From Delftia sp. PS-11 (lineage in GTDB: Bacteria > Pseudomonadota > Gammaproteobacteria > Burkholderiales > Burkholderiaceae_C): 64,000 nt of DNA. Of the stretch, positions 1 to 9,125 are shown piece by piece. Numbering within the stretch: position 1 is the stretch's first letter; each line of letters opens with the position of its first letter. The notes beneath the pieces are model-generated. The model made no database searches and was not told where the DNA came from. It saw only the letters and a list, made by a program, of their open reading frames with translations. Made by a program: the position numbers and the translations under genes. The stretch covers positions 62,001 to 126,000 of the forward strand of contig NZ_JACSYA010000008.1 in NCBI RefSeq assembly GCF_029870285.1, in the 5' to 3' direction.

Positions 1-2273
1 CAGATGCCCACATACTTGCCCTGATCCAGGCAGGCCTTGATGGCCCGCGACAGCATCTTGCGCACGGCGGGGTCGCGCTCGTCGAAGTCGGCGGCCAGCA
101 GTTCCAGGCCCGAGTCGCGGTCCAGGCCCAGCGTCAGCTGGGTCAGGTCGTTGGAGCCGATGGAGAAGCCGTCGAAGTACTCGAGGAACTCGTCCGCCAG
201 AATGGCGTTGGAGGGAACCTCGCACATCATGATGAGCTTGAGCTCGTTTTCGCCGCGCTGCAGTCCATTGGCGGCCAGCAGCTGGGTGACGCGCTCAGCC
301 TGCTTGAGCGTGCGCACGAAGGGGATCATGATCTGCACGTTGGTCAGGCCCATGTCCTCGCGCACGCGGCGCAGCGCCTCGCACTCCATGCGGAAGGCTT
401 CACCGAAGTCCTCGGAGATGTAGCGCGCCGCGCCCCGGAAGCCCAGCATCGGGTTCTCTTCCTCGGGCTCGTAGCGGCTGCCGCCGATGAGCTTGCGGTA
501 CTCGTTGGACTTGAAGTCCGACATGCGCACGATCACGGGCTTGGGCCAGAAGGCGGCCGCGATGGTGGCCACGCCTTCGGCGACCTTGTCCACATAGAAG
601 GCGCGGGGCGAGGCATGGCCGCGGGCCACGGACTCGACGGCCTTCTTGAGGTCGGCATCCACAGCGGGATAGTCCAGGATCGCCTTGGGGTGCACGCCGA
701 TGTTGTTGTTGATGATGAACTCCAGGCGCGCCAGGCCCACGCCCTCGTTGGGCAGCTGAGCGAAGTCGAAGGCCAGCTGGGGGTTGCCCACGTTCATCAT
801 GATCTTGGTCTTGATGGCGGGCATCTCGCCGCGCTGCACTTCGGTGACCTCGGTCTCGATCAGGCCGTCATAGATCTTGCCGGTATCGCCTTCGGCGCAG
901 CTGACGGTGACCAGGGTGCCGTCCTTGAGCAGTTCGGTGGCGTTGCCGCAGCCGACCACGGCCGGAATGCCCAGCTCGCGCGCAATGATGGCCGCGTGGC
1001 AGGTGCGGCCGCCACGGTTGGTGACGATGGCCGAGGCACGCTTCATCACCGGTTCCCAGTTGGGATCGGTCATGTCGGTCACCAGCACGTCGCCGGGCTG
1101 GACCTGGTCCATGTTGGCGATGTCATTGACCAGGCGCACGGGGCCGGTGCCGATCTTCTGGCCGATGGCGCGGCCTTCGGCCAGCACGCTGCCCGTGCCC
1201 TTGAGGGCATAGCGCTGCTCGGCCTGGCCCTTGGCCTGGCTCTTCACGGTCTCGGGGCGGGCCTGCAGGATGTAGAGCTGGCCGTCCGTGCCGTCCTTGC
1301 CCCATTCGATGTCCATGGGGCGGCCATAGTGCTGCTCGATGACCAGCGCGTACTGGGCCAGCTGCTGCACGTCCTCGTCGGACAGCGAGTAGCGGTTGCG
1401 CAGCTCATGGGCCACATCGGTGGTCTTGACGAGCTTGCCGCTGGCGGCCTTTTCCTCGGGGGAGGCAAAGACCATCTGGATCAGCTTGGAGCCCAGGTTG
1501 CGGCGGATCAGCGCCTGCTTGCCGGCACGCAGCATGGGCTTGTGCACGTAGAACTCGTCGGGATTGACGGCGCCCTGCACCACGGTCTCGCCCAGGCCGT
1601 AGCTGGAGGTGATGAAGACCACATCCTCGAAGCCCGACTCGGTGTCGATGGTGAACATCACGCCGGCGGCGCCCAGGTCGGAGCGCACCATGCGCTGCAC
1701 GCCGGCCGACAGGGCCACCACGTCATGGGCAAAGCCCTTGTGCACGCGGTAGGAGATGGCGCGGTCGTTGTACAGCGAGGCGAACACCTCCTTCATCTTA
1801 TGCAGCACCTGCTCGATGCCCACCACGTTGAGGAAGGTTTCCTGCTGGCCCGCGAACGAGGCATCAGGCAGGTCTTCGGCCGTGGCCGAGGAGCGCACGG
1901 CAAACGAAGCGGCCTCGTTGCCGCCCTGCAGGCGGGCGAATTCCTCGCGGATGGCCTGCTCCAGATCGGCAGGGAAAGGCTGATTCTCGACCAGAGCGCG
2001 GATCTCGGCGCCCACCTGGGCCAGGGCGCGCACATCGTCCACGTCCAGAGCGGCCAGCCTGGCGCTGATCTTGTCGGCCAGGCCGTCATGGGCCAGGAAC
2101 TGGCGGAAGGCATGGGCCGTGGTGGCAAAGCCCGTGGGCACGCGCACGCCTTGCGGCAGCTGCGAGATCATTTCGCCGAGCGAGGCGTTCTTGCCGCCTA
2201 CGGACTCGACATCCGTCATCCTCAGTTTTTCAAACGGTACAACCAGGGCGGTTGCCTCGAACAGTTGGGACAT
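1..2273 (-). CDS. ppsA: Phosphoenolpyruvate synthase, C-terminus cut by window edge
   Basis: Converts pyruvate, ATP and water to phosphoenolpyruvate, AMP and phosphate for gluconeogenesis; cytosolic. About 757 codons are visible against roughly 790 in the E. coli enzyme. The N-terminal ATP-grasp (PPDK_N) part opens with [11 protein letters not shown]. The swivelling phosphohistidine domain carries [19 protein letters not shown], with the phospho-accepting His at about residue 426. The PEP/pyruvate-binding TIM barrel follows. The frame leaves the window at VGI plus TG, exactly where the family has the VGICGQ loop with its catalytic cysteine, so some 35-40 residues are missing. ATG at 2273 gives the expected N-terminus ([17 protein letters not shown]). 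It is divergent from ppsR, the usual proteobacterial arrangement. Confidence 0.97.
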   Translation of the reverse strand, partial: MSQLFEATALVVPFEKLRMTDVESVGGKNASLGEMISQLPQGVRVPTGFATTAHAFRQFLAHDGLADKISARLAALDVDDVRALAQVGAEIRALVENQPFPADLEQAIREEFARLQGGNEAASFAVRSSATAEDLPDASFAGQQETFLNVVGIEQVLHKMKEVFASLYNDRAISYRVHKGFAHDVVALSAGVQRMVRSDLGAAGVMFTIDTESGFEDVVFITSSYGLGETVVQGAVNPDEFYVHKPMLRAGKQALIRRNLGSKLIQMVFASPEEKAASGKLVKTTDVAHELRNRYSLSDEDVQQLAQYALVIEQHYGRPMDIEWGKDGTDGQLYILQARPETVKSQAKGQAEQRYALKGTGSVLAEGRAIGQKIGTGPVRLVNDIANMDQVQPGDVLVTDMTDPNWEPVMKRASAIVTNRGGRTCHAAIIARELGIPAVVGCGNATELLKDGTLVTVSCAEGDTGKIYDGLIETEVTEVQRGEMPAIKTKIMMNVGNPQLAFDFAQLPNEGVGLARLEFIINNNIGVHPKAILDYPAVDADLKKAVESVARGHASPRAFYVDKVAEGVATIAAAFWPKPVIVRMSDFKSNEYRKLIGGSRYEPEEENPMLGFRGAARYISEDFGEAFRMECEALRRVREDMGLTNVQIMIPFVRTLKQAERVTQLLAANGLQRGENELKLIMMCEVPSNAILADEFLEYFDGFSIGSNDLTQLTLGLDRDSGLELLAADFDERDPAVRKMLSRAIKACLDQGKYVGI

Positions 2274-2482
2274 GGGAAAGCTCCAGAAGTTGAAAACCGA
2301 GGCAGCCCGCCCCGGCGGCAGGAGCCGGGAGCGCGCGATCCACCCATGCCGACTGACATGAGGCTTTGCTGTTCTGGTTGGAGGCCGGCAGCGAGCATGG
2401 ATGGGAAATTGGGAATAATGGGCGCCATTGTAGGCCCTTGCCGAAAACTGCTGGCAGCCTCATCGTCCAGAGCCCCACCACC

Positions 2483-3304
2483 ATGCATACCCATACCATC
2501 TTCGTCATCTCCGACGGCACCGGCATCACTGCAGAGACCTTTGGCACGGCCATCATGGCCCAGTTCGACACCAAGCCCCGGCTGGTGCGCATTCCCTTCG
2601 TGGACACCATGGACAAGGCACACCAGGCCGTGCGCCAGGTCAACCATGTGGCGGAGTCCGAAAGCCACAAGCCCATCGTCTTCACCACTCTGGTCAACCA
2701 GGACATGCTGGACATGATCGAGGCGCAGTGCAAGGGCAAGGTCTTCGACATGTTCGGCACCTTCGTGCGCCCGCTGGAGCAGGAGCTGGGACAGAAATCG
2801 CTGCACCGCGTAGGCCGCTTCGCCGACATCAGCGAAAGCAAGGAATACCTGGAGCGCATGGAGGCCATCAACTACACGCTGGCCCATGACGACGGCCAGA
2901 CCCATCAGGATCTGTCGGGGGCCGACGTCATCCTGGTGGGCGTCTCGCGCAGCGGCAAGACGCCCACCAGCCTGTACCTGGCCATGCAGTTCGGCCTCAA
3001 GGTCGCCAACTACCCGCTGATTCCCGAGGACTTCGAGCGCCGGCAGTTGCCGCCCGCGCTCGTGCCCTACCGCAAGAAGCTGTTCGGACTGACCATCGAT
3101 CCGCAGCGCCTGTCCAGCATCCGCAACGAACGCCGCCCGGACTCGCGCTATGCCAGCCTGGAAAACTGCCGCTACGAAGTCGCCGAGGCGGAGTCCATGA
3201 TGCGCCGCAGCGGCATCCAGTGGCTGTCGAGCACCACCAAGTCCATCGAGGAAATCGCGACCACCATCCTGCAGGAAGTGCTGCCCCAGCACCTGGGCCA
3301 CTGA
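2483..3304 (+). CDS. ppsR: PEP synthase regulatory protein (bifunctional kinase/pyrophosphorylase)
   Basis: DUF299 family. It inactivates PEP synthase by ADP-dependent phosphorylation of a Thr next to the catalytic His and reactivates it by Pi-dependent phosphorolysis. The protein is 273 aa, near the 277 of E. coli PpsR. The N-terminus HTIFVISDGTGITAET is the family signature, and the P-loop GVSRSGKTPTSLYLA lies at about residues 153-167. The ATG at 2483 is chosen because homology begins there; an in-frame ATG at 2366 would add a non-homologous tail. There is no good Shine-Dalgarno sequence. It is divergent from its target ppsA, and its stop is immediately followed by the stop of the convergent LysR gene. 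Confidence 0.96.
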   Translation: MHTHTIFVISDGTGITAETFGTAIMAQFDTKPRLVRIPFVDTMDKAHQAVRQVNHVAESESHKPIVFTTLVNQDMLDMIEAQCKGKVFDMFGTFVRPLEQELGQKSLHRVGRFADISESKEYLERMEAINYTLAHDDGQTHQDLSGADVILVGVSRSGKTPTSLYLAMQFGLKVANYPLIPEDFERRQLPPALVPYRKKLFGLTIDPQRLSSIRNERRPDSRYASLENCRYEVAEAESMMRRSGIQWLSSTTKSIEEIATTILQEVLPQHLGH

Positions 3305-4252
3305 TTACGGCGCAGGCAGTTCCCAGCGCAGCTGGGACTGCTGCGGCAGCACCTCCACCAGATAGTCCACCAGGGCCCGCACCTTGGCCGGCACGTACTG
3401 GCGGTCGCGAAAGCACGCGAAAAAATCCAGCGTCGAATCTTCGAACTGCAACTGCCCATCGCGCGCGGGATGCAGCGCCAGCGGCTGCAGCAGGCCCTCG
3501 CGCACGCAGCGGTGGGCGATGAACGAGCCGATCCAGACAATGCCGGCGCCGGCCACGGCCATTTCGGTGAGCGCATCGATGTCGGTGGCAATCGCGGCGA
3601 TGCGCAGCGGCGGGTCCACACGCTTGCCGTCGCGCAGGAACGGCCAGCGCATGAAGCGGCCATCGACCTCGCGCCGGTACAGCAGGCAGGCATGCTCCAG
3701 CAGGTCGTCGGCCGTGCGCGGCATGCCATGGGCCTGCAGGTAGGCTGGTGAAGCGCACAGCACACGCGGCACCGCCACCAGCGGCCGCACGGCCATGCCC
3801 GGCTCCAGCACATCGCGGTAGCGCACGCTGACATCCACATCTTCCTTGAGCACATCCACCTGCCGGTCCACGATCAGCAGCTCCAGCTCCAGCCTCGGAT
3901 GCCGGGCCATGAAGGCAGGCATCAGCGGCGCCAGCACATGGCGCCCGAAGGCCGACATGCAGGCAACGCGCAGCCGCCCCTGCAATGCGCCATGCAGCTG
4001 GGAGAGGTCGGATTGCGCCTTCTCCAGCGCCTGCAGCACCGGAGCCACGCGCGCCAGATAGTGCTCGCCTGCCTCTGTCAGCGCCATCGAGCGCGTGGTG
4101 CGCGTCAGCAGCCGCGTGCCCAGCTCGCGCTCCAGGCGCGTGATGTTCTGGCTGGCGGCAGCGGGCGATATGCCCAGCTGGCGTGCTGCGGACGCTATGG
4201 AGCCGCCTTCCAGCGCCTTGACAAAGGTTTCTATGGATCGCAGATTCGGCAT
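3305..4252 (-). CDS. LysR-family transcriptional regulator
   Basis: A 315-aa LysR-type regulator. The N-terminal winged helix-turn-helix covers residues 1-60 (LRSIETFVKALEGGSIASAA, then ISPAAASQNITRLERELG), followed by an effector-binding domain with RLRVACMSAFGRHVLAPLM and a typical C-terminus. It belongs to the subgroup often annotated as DsdC/CrgA-like. ATG at 4252 starts right before the HTH; an upstream in-frame Met at 4324 only adds unrelated sequence. It diverges from the DUF2798 gene across 153 bp, so that gene is a plausible target, but the effector cannot be read from the sequence. Confidence 0.93.
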   Translation of the reverse strand: MPNLRSIETFVKALEGGSIASAARQLGISPAAASQNITRLERELGTRLLTRTTRSMALTEAGEHYLARVAPVLQALEKAQSDLSQLHGALQGRLRVACMSAFGRHVLAPLMPAFMARHPRLELELLIVDRQVDVLKEDVDVSVRYRDVLEPGMAVRPLVAVPRVLCASPAYLQAHGMPRTADDLLEHACLLYRREVDGRFMRWPFLRDGKRVDPPLRIAAIATDIDALTEMAVAGAGIVWIGSFIAHRCVREGLLQPLALHPARDGQLQFEDSTLDFFACFRDRQYVPAKVRALVDYLVEVLPQQSQLRWELPAP

Positions 4253-4405
4253 GAAAACCAGTGCGCGCAGAGATGATTCGTCACTATAGCTTACGAGTCC
4301 TGCAAGCCCTGCGCCCCTACACACGATAACGGGTATTCCCTAGGATTCATCCATCCGATCCGGCCACGACGGCAGGAAACATCCCAACCCATCACGCCCG
4401 TACAC

Positions 4406-4666
4406 ATGCAACCCAGCCCTTTGCCCACCCGCAGCCGCCGCAAGCTGCACCGCCGCTTCGCGCCCGTGGTATTTGCCTTCTACATGTCAGGCATCATGGC
4501 ATTTCTGATGTGCTGCGCCATCGTCGGCGCCAACAGCGGCCTGGGCACGGGCTACCTGTGGCGCGTGGCCCAATCCTATGCGCTGGCCATGCCCGTAGCC
4601 TTCATCTGCGTGATGCTGGTGCGCCCGCTGGTCGGCAGGCTGGTGGCCGCCACCGTGCACCAGTGA
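4406..4666 (+). CDS. DUF2798 small membrane protein
   Basis: An 86-aa protein with a basic N-terminus (SRRKLHRRFA) and two predicted membrane helices at roughly residues 20-42 and 55-77, the second ending PVAFICVMLVRPLVGRLV. This is the layout and sequence pattern of DUF2798 proteins, whose function is unknown. It is divergent from the LysR gene and convergent with hmuS. The ATG at 4406 is the only good start. An inverted repeat of GAGC/GCTC with a CCCGCGCGGG core lies just past its stop and may act as a weak convergent terminator. Confidence 0.8.
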   Translation: MQPSPLPTRSRRKLHRRFAPVVFAFYMSGIMAFLMCCAIVGANSGLGTGYLWRVAQSYALAMPVAFICVMLVRPLVGRLVAATVHQ

Positions 4667-4684
4667 GCGGCCCGCGCGGGCTCA

Positions 4685-5797
4685 TCATGCCGTGCTGGCC
4701 GGCTGCACTATGGCGTGGCGCGGCAGGCCTTTCACCAGCGCGCGCCAGGCCGGCAACTCCGGCTGGCCGGGCTTGCGCTCGCCGAAGAACATGGTCATCA
4801 GTTCATCCTGGACATCGAAGACCTCGACCGAAGTGACCACGCCATCGGCCGTGGGCTTTTGCACGGCCCAGACGCTGCCGACCCGGTCGCTGCGCAGGTG
4901 CAGGTTGAAGCCCGGATCCATCACATTGATCCATTGCACGCCGCCTGTCCTCTCCATGGGCAGGACGCGGTGCACAGGGCCGGTGTGGATCTGGATGCAG
5001 CCACCGCTGTCCACAAAGACCATGATGGGCAGCTCATCGAGCGCCGCATCGTCGAGAAGCCGGGCCACTGCGCCGTCCGCAAGGCGTGTGCAATGGCGGG
5101 AAATCAGCCGCAGGGCCTGCTGGCGCCCGGCGCCGAAGCGCTGCAGCAGGCCGGAGAATTCGTGGGTGTCCTGCATGGCGTCCCAGGCAGCAGCCAGCCC
5201 TGCCACATCGATGTCTGCATCGGCCAGCGGCGCAGGACGCGGCGGCGCATGGCGAAACAGATAGCAGGCACTGGGCTCGGCAAAGCGCTCCACCAGCGAC
5301 TCCCATGCAGCCATGTCAGTGGATTCGCGCGCATGGACCTTGTGCACGGCCCGACCATGGGCGTCGAAGAACTGCAGGCTGCGCAGCGCCGGCCGGCCAG
5401 CCTGGAGCGCGCGTTCCGTCACGGCATAGCCTGCATGCCACTGCTTGAAAAACAGGCGCAGATCAATGTCGCGGCCCAGCGCCAGACCCATGCTGCCATT
5501 GGCCGAGAGATTCTGGTAAATGCCGGTCTTCTCGTGCACCACGGACTCGTTGCGCGTGAGTGCCATCACGGGGCCGCAATCGTGCAGCGCCTGCAAGATG
5601 GCCAGCCATTCGGCGCGCAGCGGCACAGCCTGCGGACTGCCATCGTGCTGGCCTGCATGGGCCGCCATCGCAGCGCCTTCCGGCAGGCCCAGGGATTCGG
5701 CCGCTTCCTTGCTTCTCAGCCCGCCCAGGCACGCCAGAGCAAAACGCTGGCGCACCTGCGGCGCATCTATCGGAATCAACTGGTCGCCCGCGCTCAT
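4685..5797 (-). CDS. hmuS: Hemin-degrading/heme-trafficking factor HmuS (HemS/ChuS family)
   Basis: A 370-aa cytosolic protein with the two tandem HemS/ChuX repeats of this family. Landmarks are VMALTRNESVVHEKTGIYQNLS in the first half, written here as VMALTRNESVVHEK plus TGIYQNLS, and the corresponding PIMVFVDSGGCIQIHTGPV and WINVMDPGFNLHLR in the second. Family members bind heme delivered by an ABC importer and either pass it on or cleave it to release iron. The start overlaps the stop of the upstream 120-aa gene by 4 bp, so the two are co-translated. No heme receptor or hmuTUV genes are adjacent. Confidence 0.9.
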   Translation of the reverse strand: MSAGDQLIPIDAPQVRQRFALACLGGLRSKEAAESLGLPEGAAMAAHAGQHDGSPQAVPLRAEWLAILQALHDCGPVMALTRNESVVHEKTGIYQNLSANGSMGLALGRDIDLRLFFKQWHAGYAVTERALQAGRPALRSLQFFDAHGRAVHKVHARESTDMAAWESLVERFAEPSACYLFRHAPPRPAPLADADIDVAGLAAAWDAMQDTHEFSGLLQRFGAGRQQALRLISRHCTRLADGAVARLLDDAALDELPIMVFVDSGGCIQIHTGPVHRVLPMERTGGVQWINVMDPGFNLHLRSDRVGSVWAVQKPTADGVVTSVEVFDVQDELMTMFFGERKPGQPELPAWRALVKGLPRHAIVQPASTA

Positions 5798-6156
5798 TGC
5801 AACGTGTCCAGCGGGGCATGCCAGAGCGCATGCGCAGCAGAAGGCGCAGCCGTCATGGGCCCGGAGCCCTCAGCCGGCGCATGGCGCGAGCGCACGGGTG
5901 CACCCGCATCGGCCACGGCCTGCCAGCGCTGGCGCAGGCGGTGCAACAGCGCACGCATGTCGGCAGACAGGCCGGCACTGCACGCCAGGGCCTCAAGCTG
6001 CTCGGCCACCCGCGCAGCCATGACAGGCCGATGCGCATCGCAGCAGCCGTGGCCAAAGCCCGTCATCAAGGCCAGCGTGGCGGCCAGGGCCGCTTCGTTT
6101 TCGGCCAGCAGATATTCCTCGTCGCCCGCAAAGCGGTCGTTCTCGGAGAGGGGCAT
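5794..6156 (-). CDS. Unknown 120-aa protein, first gene of the hmuS unit
   Basis: I do not recognise the family. The product is Ala-rich and mostly helical in character. It starts MPLSENDRFAGDEEYLLAEN, has a Cys pair (GHGCCDAHRPVMAARVAEQL) and ends near DTLQ. A real gene is supported by a good ribosome binding site (GGGAG six bases before the ATG), a 4-bp ATGA overlap with hmuS, codon use like its neighbours, and a Fur-box-like promoter upstream. The context suggests a role in heme or iron handling, perhaps as an HmuS partner; that is inference. It is too long and lacks the motif to be HemP. Confidence 0.72.
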   Translation of the reverse strand: MPLSENDRFAGDEEYLLAENEAALAATLALMTGFGHGCCDAHRPVMAARVAEQLEALACSAGLSADMRALLHRLRQRWQAVADAGAPVRSRHAPAEGSGPMTAAPSAAHALWHAPLDTLQ

Positions 6157-6346
6157 TCATTTCTCCCTGCCATTGAGGCATCGTGGCATGCACATGGGGG
6201 CAGGCTGCCGGCGCGCGTCTGTCCTGCCAACGCAACGCAGGTCCCGAATACCGCGTGCACGCTCCATGGGTGGAAAGCTGGCTTCTGACGACGATGGCAG
6301 GTGCAATGGACCGCTGCCGCCGCATCATGTGCTGGCACAACGCGTC

Positions 6347-6378
6347 ATTATATGCAAACAGTTCTCATTATCATTTAA
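6347..6378 (-). promoter_or_regulatory. Fur-box-like operator and -10 hexamer of the hmuS unit
   Basis: Read on the minus strand, 6378-6360 contains AAATGATAATGAGAA. It matches the 19-bp Fur consensus GATAATGATAATCATTATC at 11 positions, including the contiguous core AATGATAAT. A perfect TATAAT lies just downstream at 6352-6347, so the box overlaps where -35 would be, the classical place for iron-dependent repression. It points toward the 120-aa gene and hmuS. Confidence 0.65.
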
Positions 6379-6418
6379 GTATGGATTCATCCATTGAGGC
6401 ACCATGCAACAGCGCCAT

Positions 6419-6450
6419 GAACAAAGGACTGCCATGGCAGTCCTTTGTTC
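6419..6450. repeat. Perfect 32-bp palindrome 3' of ahpF
   Basis: The left arm GAACAAAGGACTGCCA and its exact reverse complement meet at an uninterrupted centre (CCATGG). It sits 34 bp past the ahpF stop. It may be the ahpF transcription stop, but neither strand has a clean T-run after it, and the lack of a loop also fits a protein-binding site. Confidence 0.55.
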
Positions 6451-6483
6451 GCATGCCCCCTTGATCAGGGGCTGCCCCGGGCC

Positions 6484-8040
6484 TCAATGCCGGATCAGGT
6501 GATCGAAGGCCGACAGGGCTGCCGTGGCGCCTGCGCCGGCTGCAATGATGATCTGCTTGTAGGGCACATTGGTGCAATCGCCTGCAGCAAACACGCCGGG
6601 CACGCTGGTGTGACCCTTGGCATCGATCACGATTTCGCCGAAGCGCGTCAGCTCCACCGTGCCCTTGAGCCAGTCGGTGTTGGGCAGCAGGCCGATCTGC
6701 ACGAAGATGCCTTCGAGCGCCACGGTCTTCACCTCGTCCGTCGTGCGGTCCTTATAGGCCAGGCCGGTGACCTTCTTGCCGTCGCCGGTGACTTCGGTGG
6801 TCTGTGCGTTGAGGATGATGGTCACGTTGGGCAGGCTGCGCAGCTTCTTTTGCAGCACGGCATCGGCCTTGAGCTCGCCGGCGAACTCCAGCAGCGTCAC
6901 GCTGCGCACGATGCCGGCCAGGTCGATGGCGGCCTCCACGCCCGAGTTGCCGCCGCCAATGACAGCCACGTCCTTGCCCTTGAACAGCGGGCCGTCGCAG
7001 TGCGGGCAGTAGGTGACGCCCTTGGTGCGGTACTTGTCCTCGCCGGGCACGTTCATGTTGCGCCAGCGCGCGCCGGTCGAGAGGATGATGGTCTTGGCCT
7101 TGAGGCTGGCACCCGAAGCGGTCTGCACTTCGATCAGGCCGCCTTCGGAGGTAGCGGGAATCAGCTTCGATGCGGTCTGCAGGTTCATGACATCGACTTC
7201 GTAGTCGCGCACATGGCGCTCCATGGCAGAGGCCAGCTGCGGGCCTTCCGTCTTGGAGATGGAGATGAAGTTCTCGATGTCCACGGTATCGAGCACCTGG
7301 CCGCCAAAGCGTTCGGCAGCGATGCCGGTACGGATACCCTTGCGCGCCGCATAGATGGCCGCTGCCGCGCCAGCCGGGCCGCCGCCGACGATCAGCACAT
7401 CGAAGGCCTCCTTGGCGGATATTTTTGCGGCTTCGCGCGCTGCTGCGCCGGTATCGACCTTGGCGACGATCTCGGCCAGATCCATGCGGCCCTGGCCGAA
7501 GCGCTCGCCGTTGACGAAGATCGTGGGCACACCCATGACTTCGCGCTGCTCGACTTCCTTCTGGAACAGGCCGCCGTCGATGGCCGTGTGCGTGATCCTG
7601 GGATTGAGCACGCTCATCAGGTTCAGCGCCTGGACCACGTCGGGACAGTTGTGGCAGGACAGGGAGTAGTAGGTCTCGAAGTGCAGCGGCACGTCGATGT
7701 TGCGCACCTGCTCCAGCAGCTCGGCGGACTCCTTGGACGGATGGCCGCCGACCTGCAGCAGCGCCAGCACCAGCGAGGTGAATTCATGGCCCAGGGGCAC
7801 GCCGGCAAAACGCAGGCCGGTATCGACGCCGGGGTTGGTGATCAGGAACGAGGGCTTGCGTACATCGGCATCGTTGTGCTCGACGACGGTGATCTTGTCG
7901 TTCAGATCGCGGATTTCCAGCAGCAGCTCCTTCAGCTCGCGCGCACCCTGGCTGTCATCCAGCGAAGCCACCAGCTCCACCGGACGCTGCAGGCGCTCCA
8001 GATAGGCCTGCAATTGGGCTTTCAGGTTGTTGTCAAGCAT
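6484..8040 (-). CDS. ahpF: Alkyl hydroperoxide reductase subunit F
   Basis: A 518-aa flavoprotein that passes electrons from NADH to AhpC. It has an N-terminal tandem thioredoxin-like module with the redox pair CHNC (Cys129/Cys132, the same numbers as E. coli AhpF). A FAD-binding [17 protein letters not shown] motif follows, then the thioredoxin-reductase-type disulfide CPHC and an NADH-binding [18 protein letters not shown] at 8040 has the ribosome site GAGGAG nearby; the longer frame to 8097 runs through the upstream terminator and is rejected. It lies downstream of ahpC on the same strand, but a strong terminator separates them. Confidence 0.97.
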   Translation of the reverse strand: MLDNNLKAQLQAYLERLQRPVELVASLDDSQGARELKELLLEIRDLNDKITVVEHNDADVRKPSFLITNPGVDTGLRFAGVPLGHEFTSLVLALLQVGGHPSKESAELLEQVRNIDVPLHFETYYSLSCHNCPDVVQALNLMSVLNPRITHTAIDGGLFQKEVEQREVMGVPTIFVNGERFGQGRMDLAEIVAKVDTGAAAREAAKISAKEAFDVLIVGGGPAGAAAAIYAARKGIRTGIAAERFGGQVLDTVDIENFISISKTEGPQLASAMERHVRDYEVDVMNLQTASKLIPATSEGGLIEVQTASGASLKAKTIILSTGARWRNMNVPGEDKYRTKGVTYCPHCDGPLFKGKDVAVIGGGNSGVEAAIDLAGIVRSVTLLEFAGELKADAVLQKKLRSLPNVTIILNAQTTEVTGDGKKVTGLAYKDRTTDEVKTVALEGIFVQIGLLPNTDWLKGTVELTRFGEIVIDAKGHTSVPGVFAAGDCTNVPYKQIIIAAGAGATAALSAFDHLIRH

Positions 8041-8073
8041 GTCGGACTCCTCGGGAAACACGAAATTTGGGGT

Positions 8074-8103
8074 AAAAAAAGCCCGGGCGCCAGGCACCCG
8101 GGC
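8074..8103 (-). terminator. Intrinsic terminator between ahpC and ahpF
   Basis: On the minus strand the stem GCCCGGGTGCC/GGCGCCCGGGC is followed by seven T. It lies 117 bp past the ahpC stop and only 33 bp before the ahpF start, so ahpF needs read-through or its own start site inside this short gap. Confidence 0.85.
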
Positions 8104-8219
8104 GTCTTCAGCAGTTCAACTGTGAATGTGTGGAACAAGCTATGGCCCAAGGCGCATCGGCTATTCCATGAGCAGCCGCGCCACCTCGGGGCACGGCAGC
8201 TCAGGACGGTGTCTCAGAC

Positions 8220-8783
8220 TCAGATCTTGCCAACCAGGTCCAGGGACGGTGCCAGGGTCTTGGCGCCTTCTTCCCACTTGGCGGGGCAGACTTCGCCGGG
8301 GTGGTTGCGCACGTACTGGGCTGCCTTGACCTTGCGCAGCAGGTCCTGGGCGTTGCGGCCGATGCCTTCGGCAGTGATTTCCACAGCCTGGATCACGCCA
8401 TCGGGATCGACGATGAAGGTGCCGCGGTCAGCCAGGCCCTGGCCGGGGCGCAGGACTTCGAAGTTGTTGCTGATTTCCCAGGTCGGGTCGCCCAGCATGG
8501 TGTACTTGATCTTGCGGATGGTGTCGGACGCATCGTGCCATGCCTTGTGCACGAAGTGGGTGTCGGTGGACACGGAGTACACCTCGACGCCCAGCTTCTG
8601 CAGCTCTTCATAGTGGTCGGCCACATCGCCCAGTTCGGTGGGGCACACGAAGGTGAAGTCAGCGGGATAGAAGAAGAACACGGCCCACTTGCCCAGGACG
8701 TCCTTTTCGGTCACTTCGATGAACTTGCCATCCTTGAAGGCCTGCGTCTTGAAGGGCTTGATTTGGGTGTTGATCACGGACAT
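8220..8783 (-). CDS. ahpC: Alkyl hydroperoxide reductase subunit C (2-Cys peroxiredoxin)
   Basis: A 187-aa typical 2-Cys peroxiredoxin, identical in length to E. coli AhpC, that reduces H2O2, organic peroxides and peroxynitrite. The peroxidatic Cys47 is in DFTFVCPTE and the resolving Cys166 in [13 protein letters not shown] at 8783 follows AAAGGAAACAGCA; the longer frame to 8894 covers the promoter region. It is followed by a terminator and then its reductase ahpF. It diverges from the bacterioferritin gene across a 342-bp intergenic region with an OxyR-like stretch. Confidence 0.97.
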   Translation of the reverse strand: MSVINTQIKPFKTQAFKDGKFIEVTEKDVLGKWAVFFFYPADFTFVCPTELGDVADHYEELQKLGVEVYSVSTDTHFVHKAWHDASDTIRKIKYTMLGDPTWEISNNFEVLRPGQGLADRGTFIVDPDGVIQAVEITAEGIGRNAQDLLRKVKAAQYVRNHPGEVCPAKWEEGAKTLAPSLDLVGKI

Positions 8784-9125
8784 TGCTGTTTCCTTTGTGG
8801 TTGGTGAGTGAACACAGGACAAAGTGTAGGGCCAGGCCAATGATTGATCCAATGAATTGATTGAATTCAATCGATTGCCAAAATCTATGTACACTTGCTC
8901 GGCGCCAGCCCCCTGGACGCTGCCGCCCCGGTCTGGCCCGAATGCCTATTTTGGGGTGGAAGATGACATTGCAATGCACAAGCCCCTTGCGGGCGTGATT
9001 CTGTTGCGCAAACGAGAACGCGCCTCAGAAGCAGCCAATGCGTAGCAAAGGGGGCTTGCTTGATTTGGCGCAGAAACCCTAGACAATCTTCACAACACAC
9101 GCCCCTCGGAAAAAAAGGAGTTCCC
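8784..9125. promoter_or_regulatory. Divergent control region, ahpC / bfr
   Basis: 342 bases without a gene. On the minus strand, ATAG near 8884 is followed at 7-base steps by CAAT, ATTC and TCAT. This loosely fits the OxyR spacing of four tetranucleotides, and it covers a perfect 14-bp palindrome GATTGAATTCAATC at 8859-8872. A weak ahpC -10 (TACACT) is at 8828-8823. For bfr, TTGATT at 9060-9065 and GACAAT at 9082-9087 are 16 bp apart. An imperfect inverted repeat pairs 8979-8990 with 9045-9058. Confidence 0.45.

Larger units (their letters stand above)
6157..6483. other. Gene-free stretch between hmuS unit and ahpF
   Basis: 327 bases without a convincing gene. It holds the Fur-box-like element and -10 hexamer of the hmuS unit, a leader of about 185 nt before the 120-aa gene, and a perfect 32-bp palindrome close to the ahpF stop. 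I looked for a HemP-type small gene in the leader and found none. Confidence 0.6.

Noticed and set aside
615..2717. Long 700-codon open frame on the plus strand over ppsA
   Set aside because: It is antisense to an unmistakable PEP synthase; the His/Leu/Gly/Ala-rich composition is the usual mirror of GC-biased codons.
6157..6340. HemP-type small gene in the hmuS leader
   Set aside because: Reading the minus strand in all frames shows no short protein with the HemP C-terminal pattern; the 115-codon frame there is Arg/Pro/Cys-rich noise.
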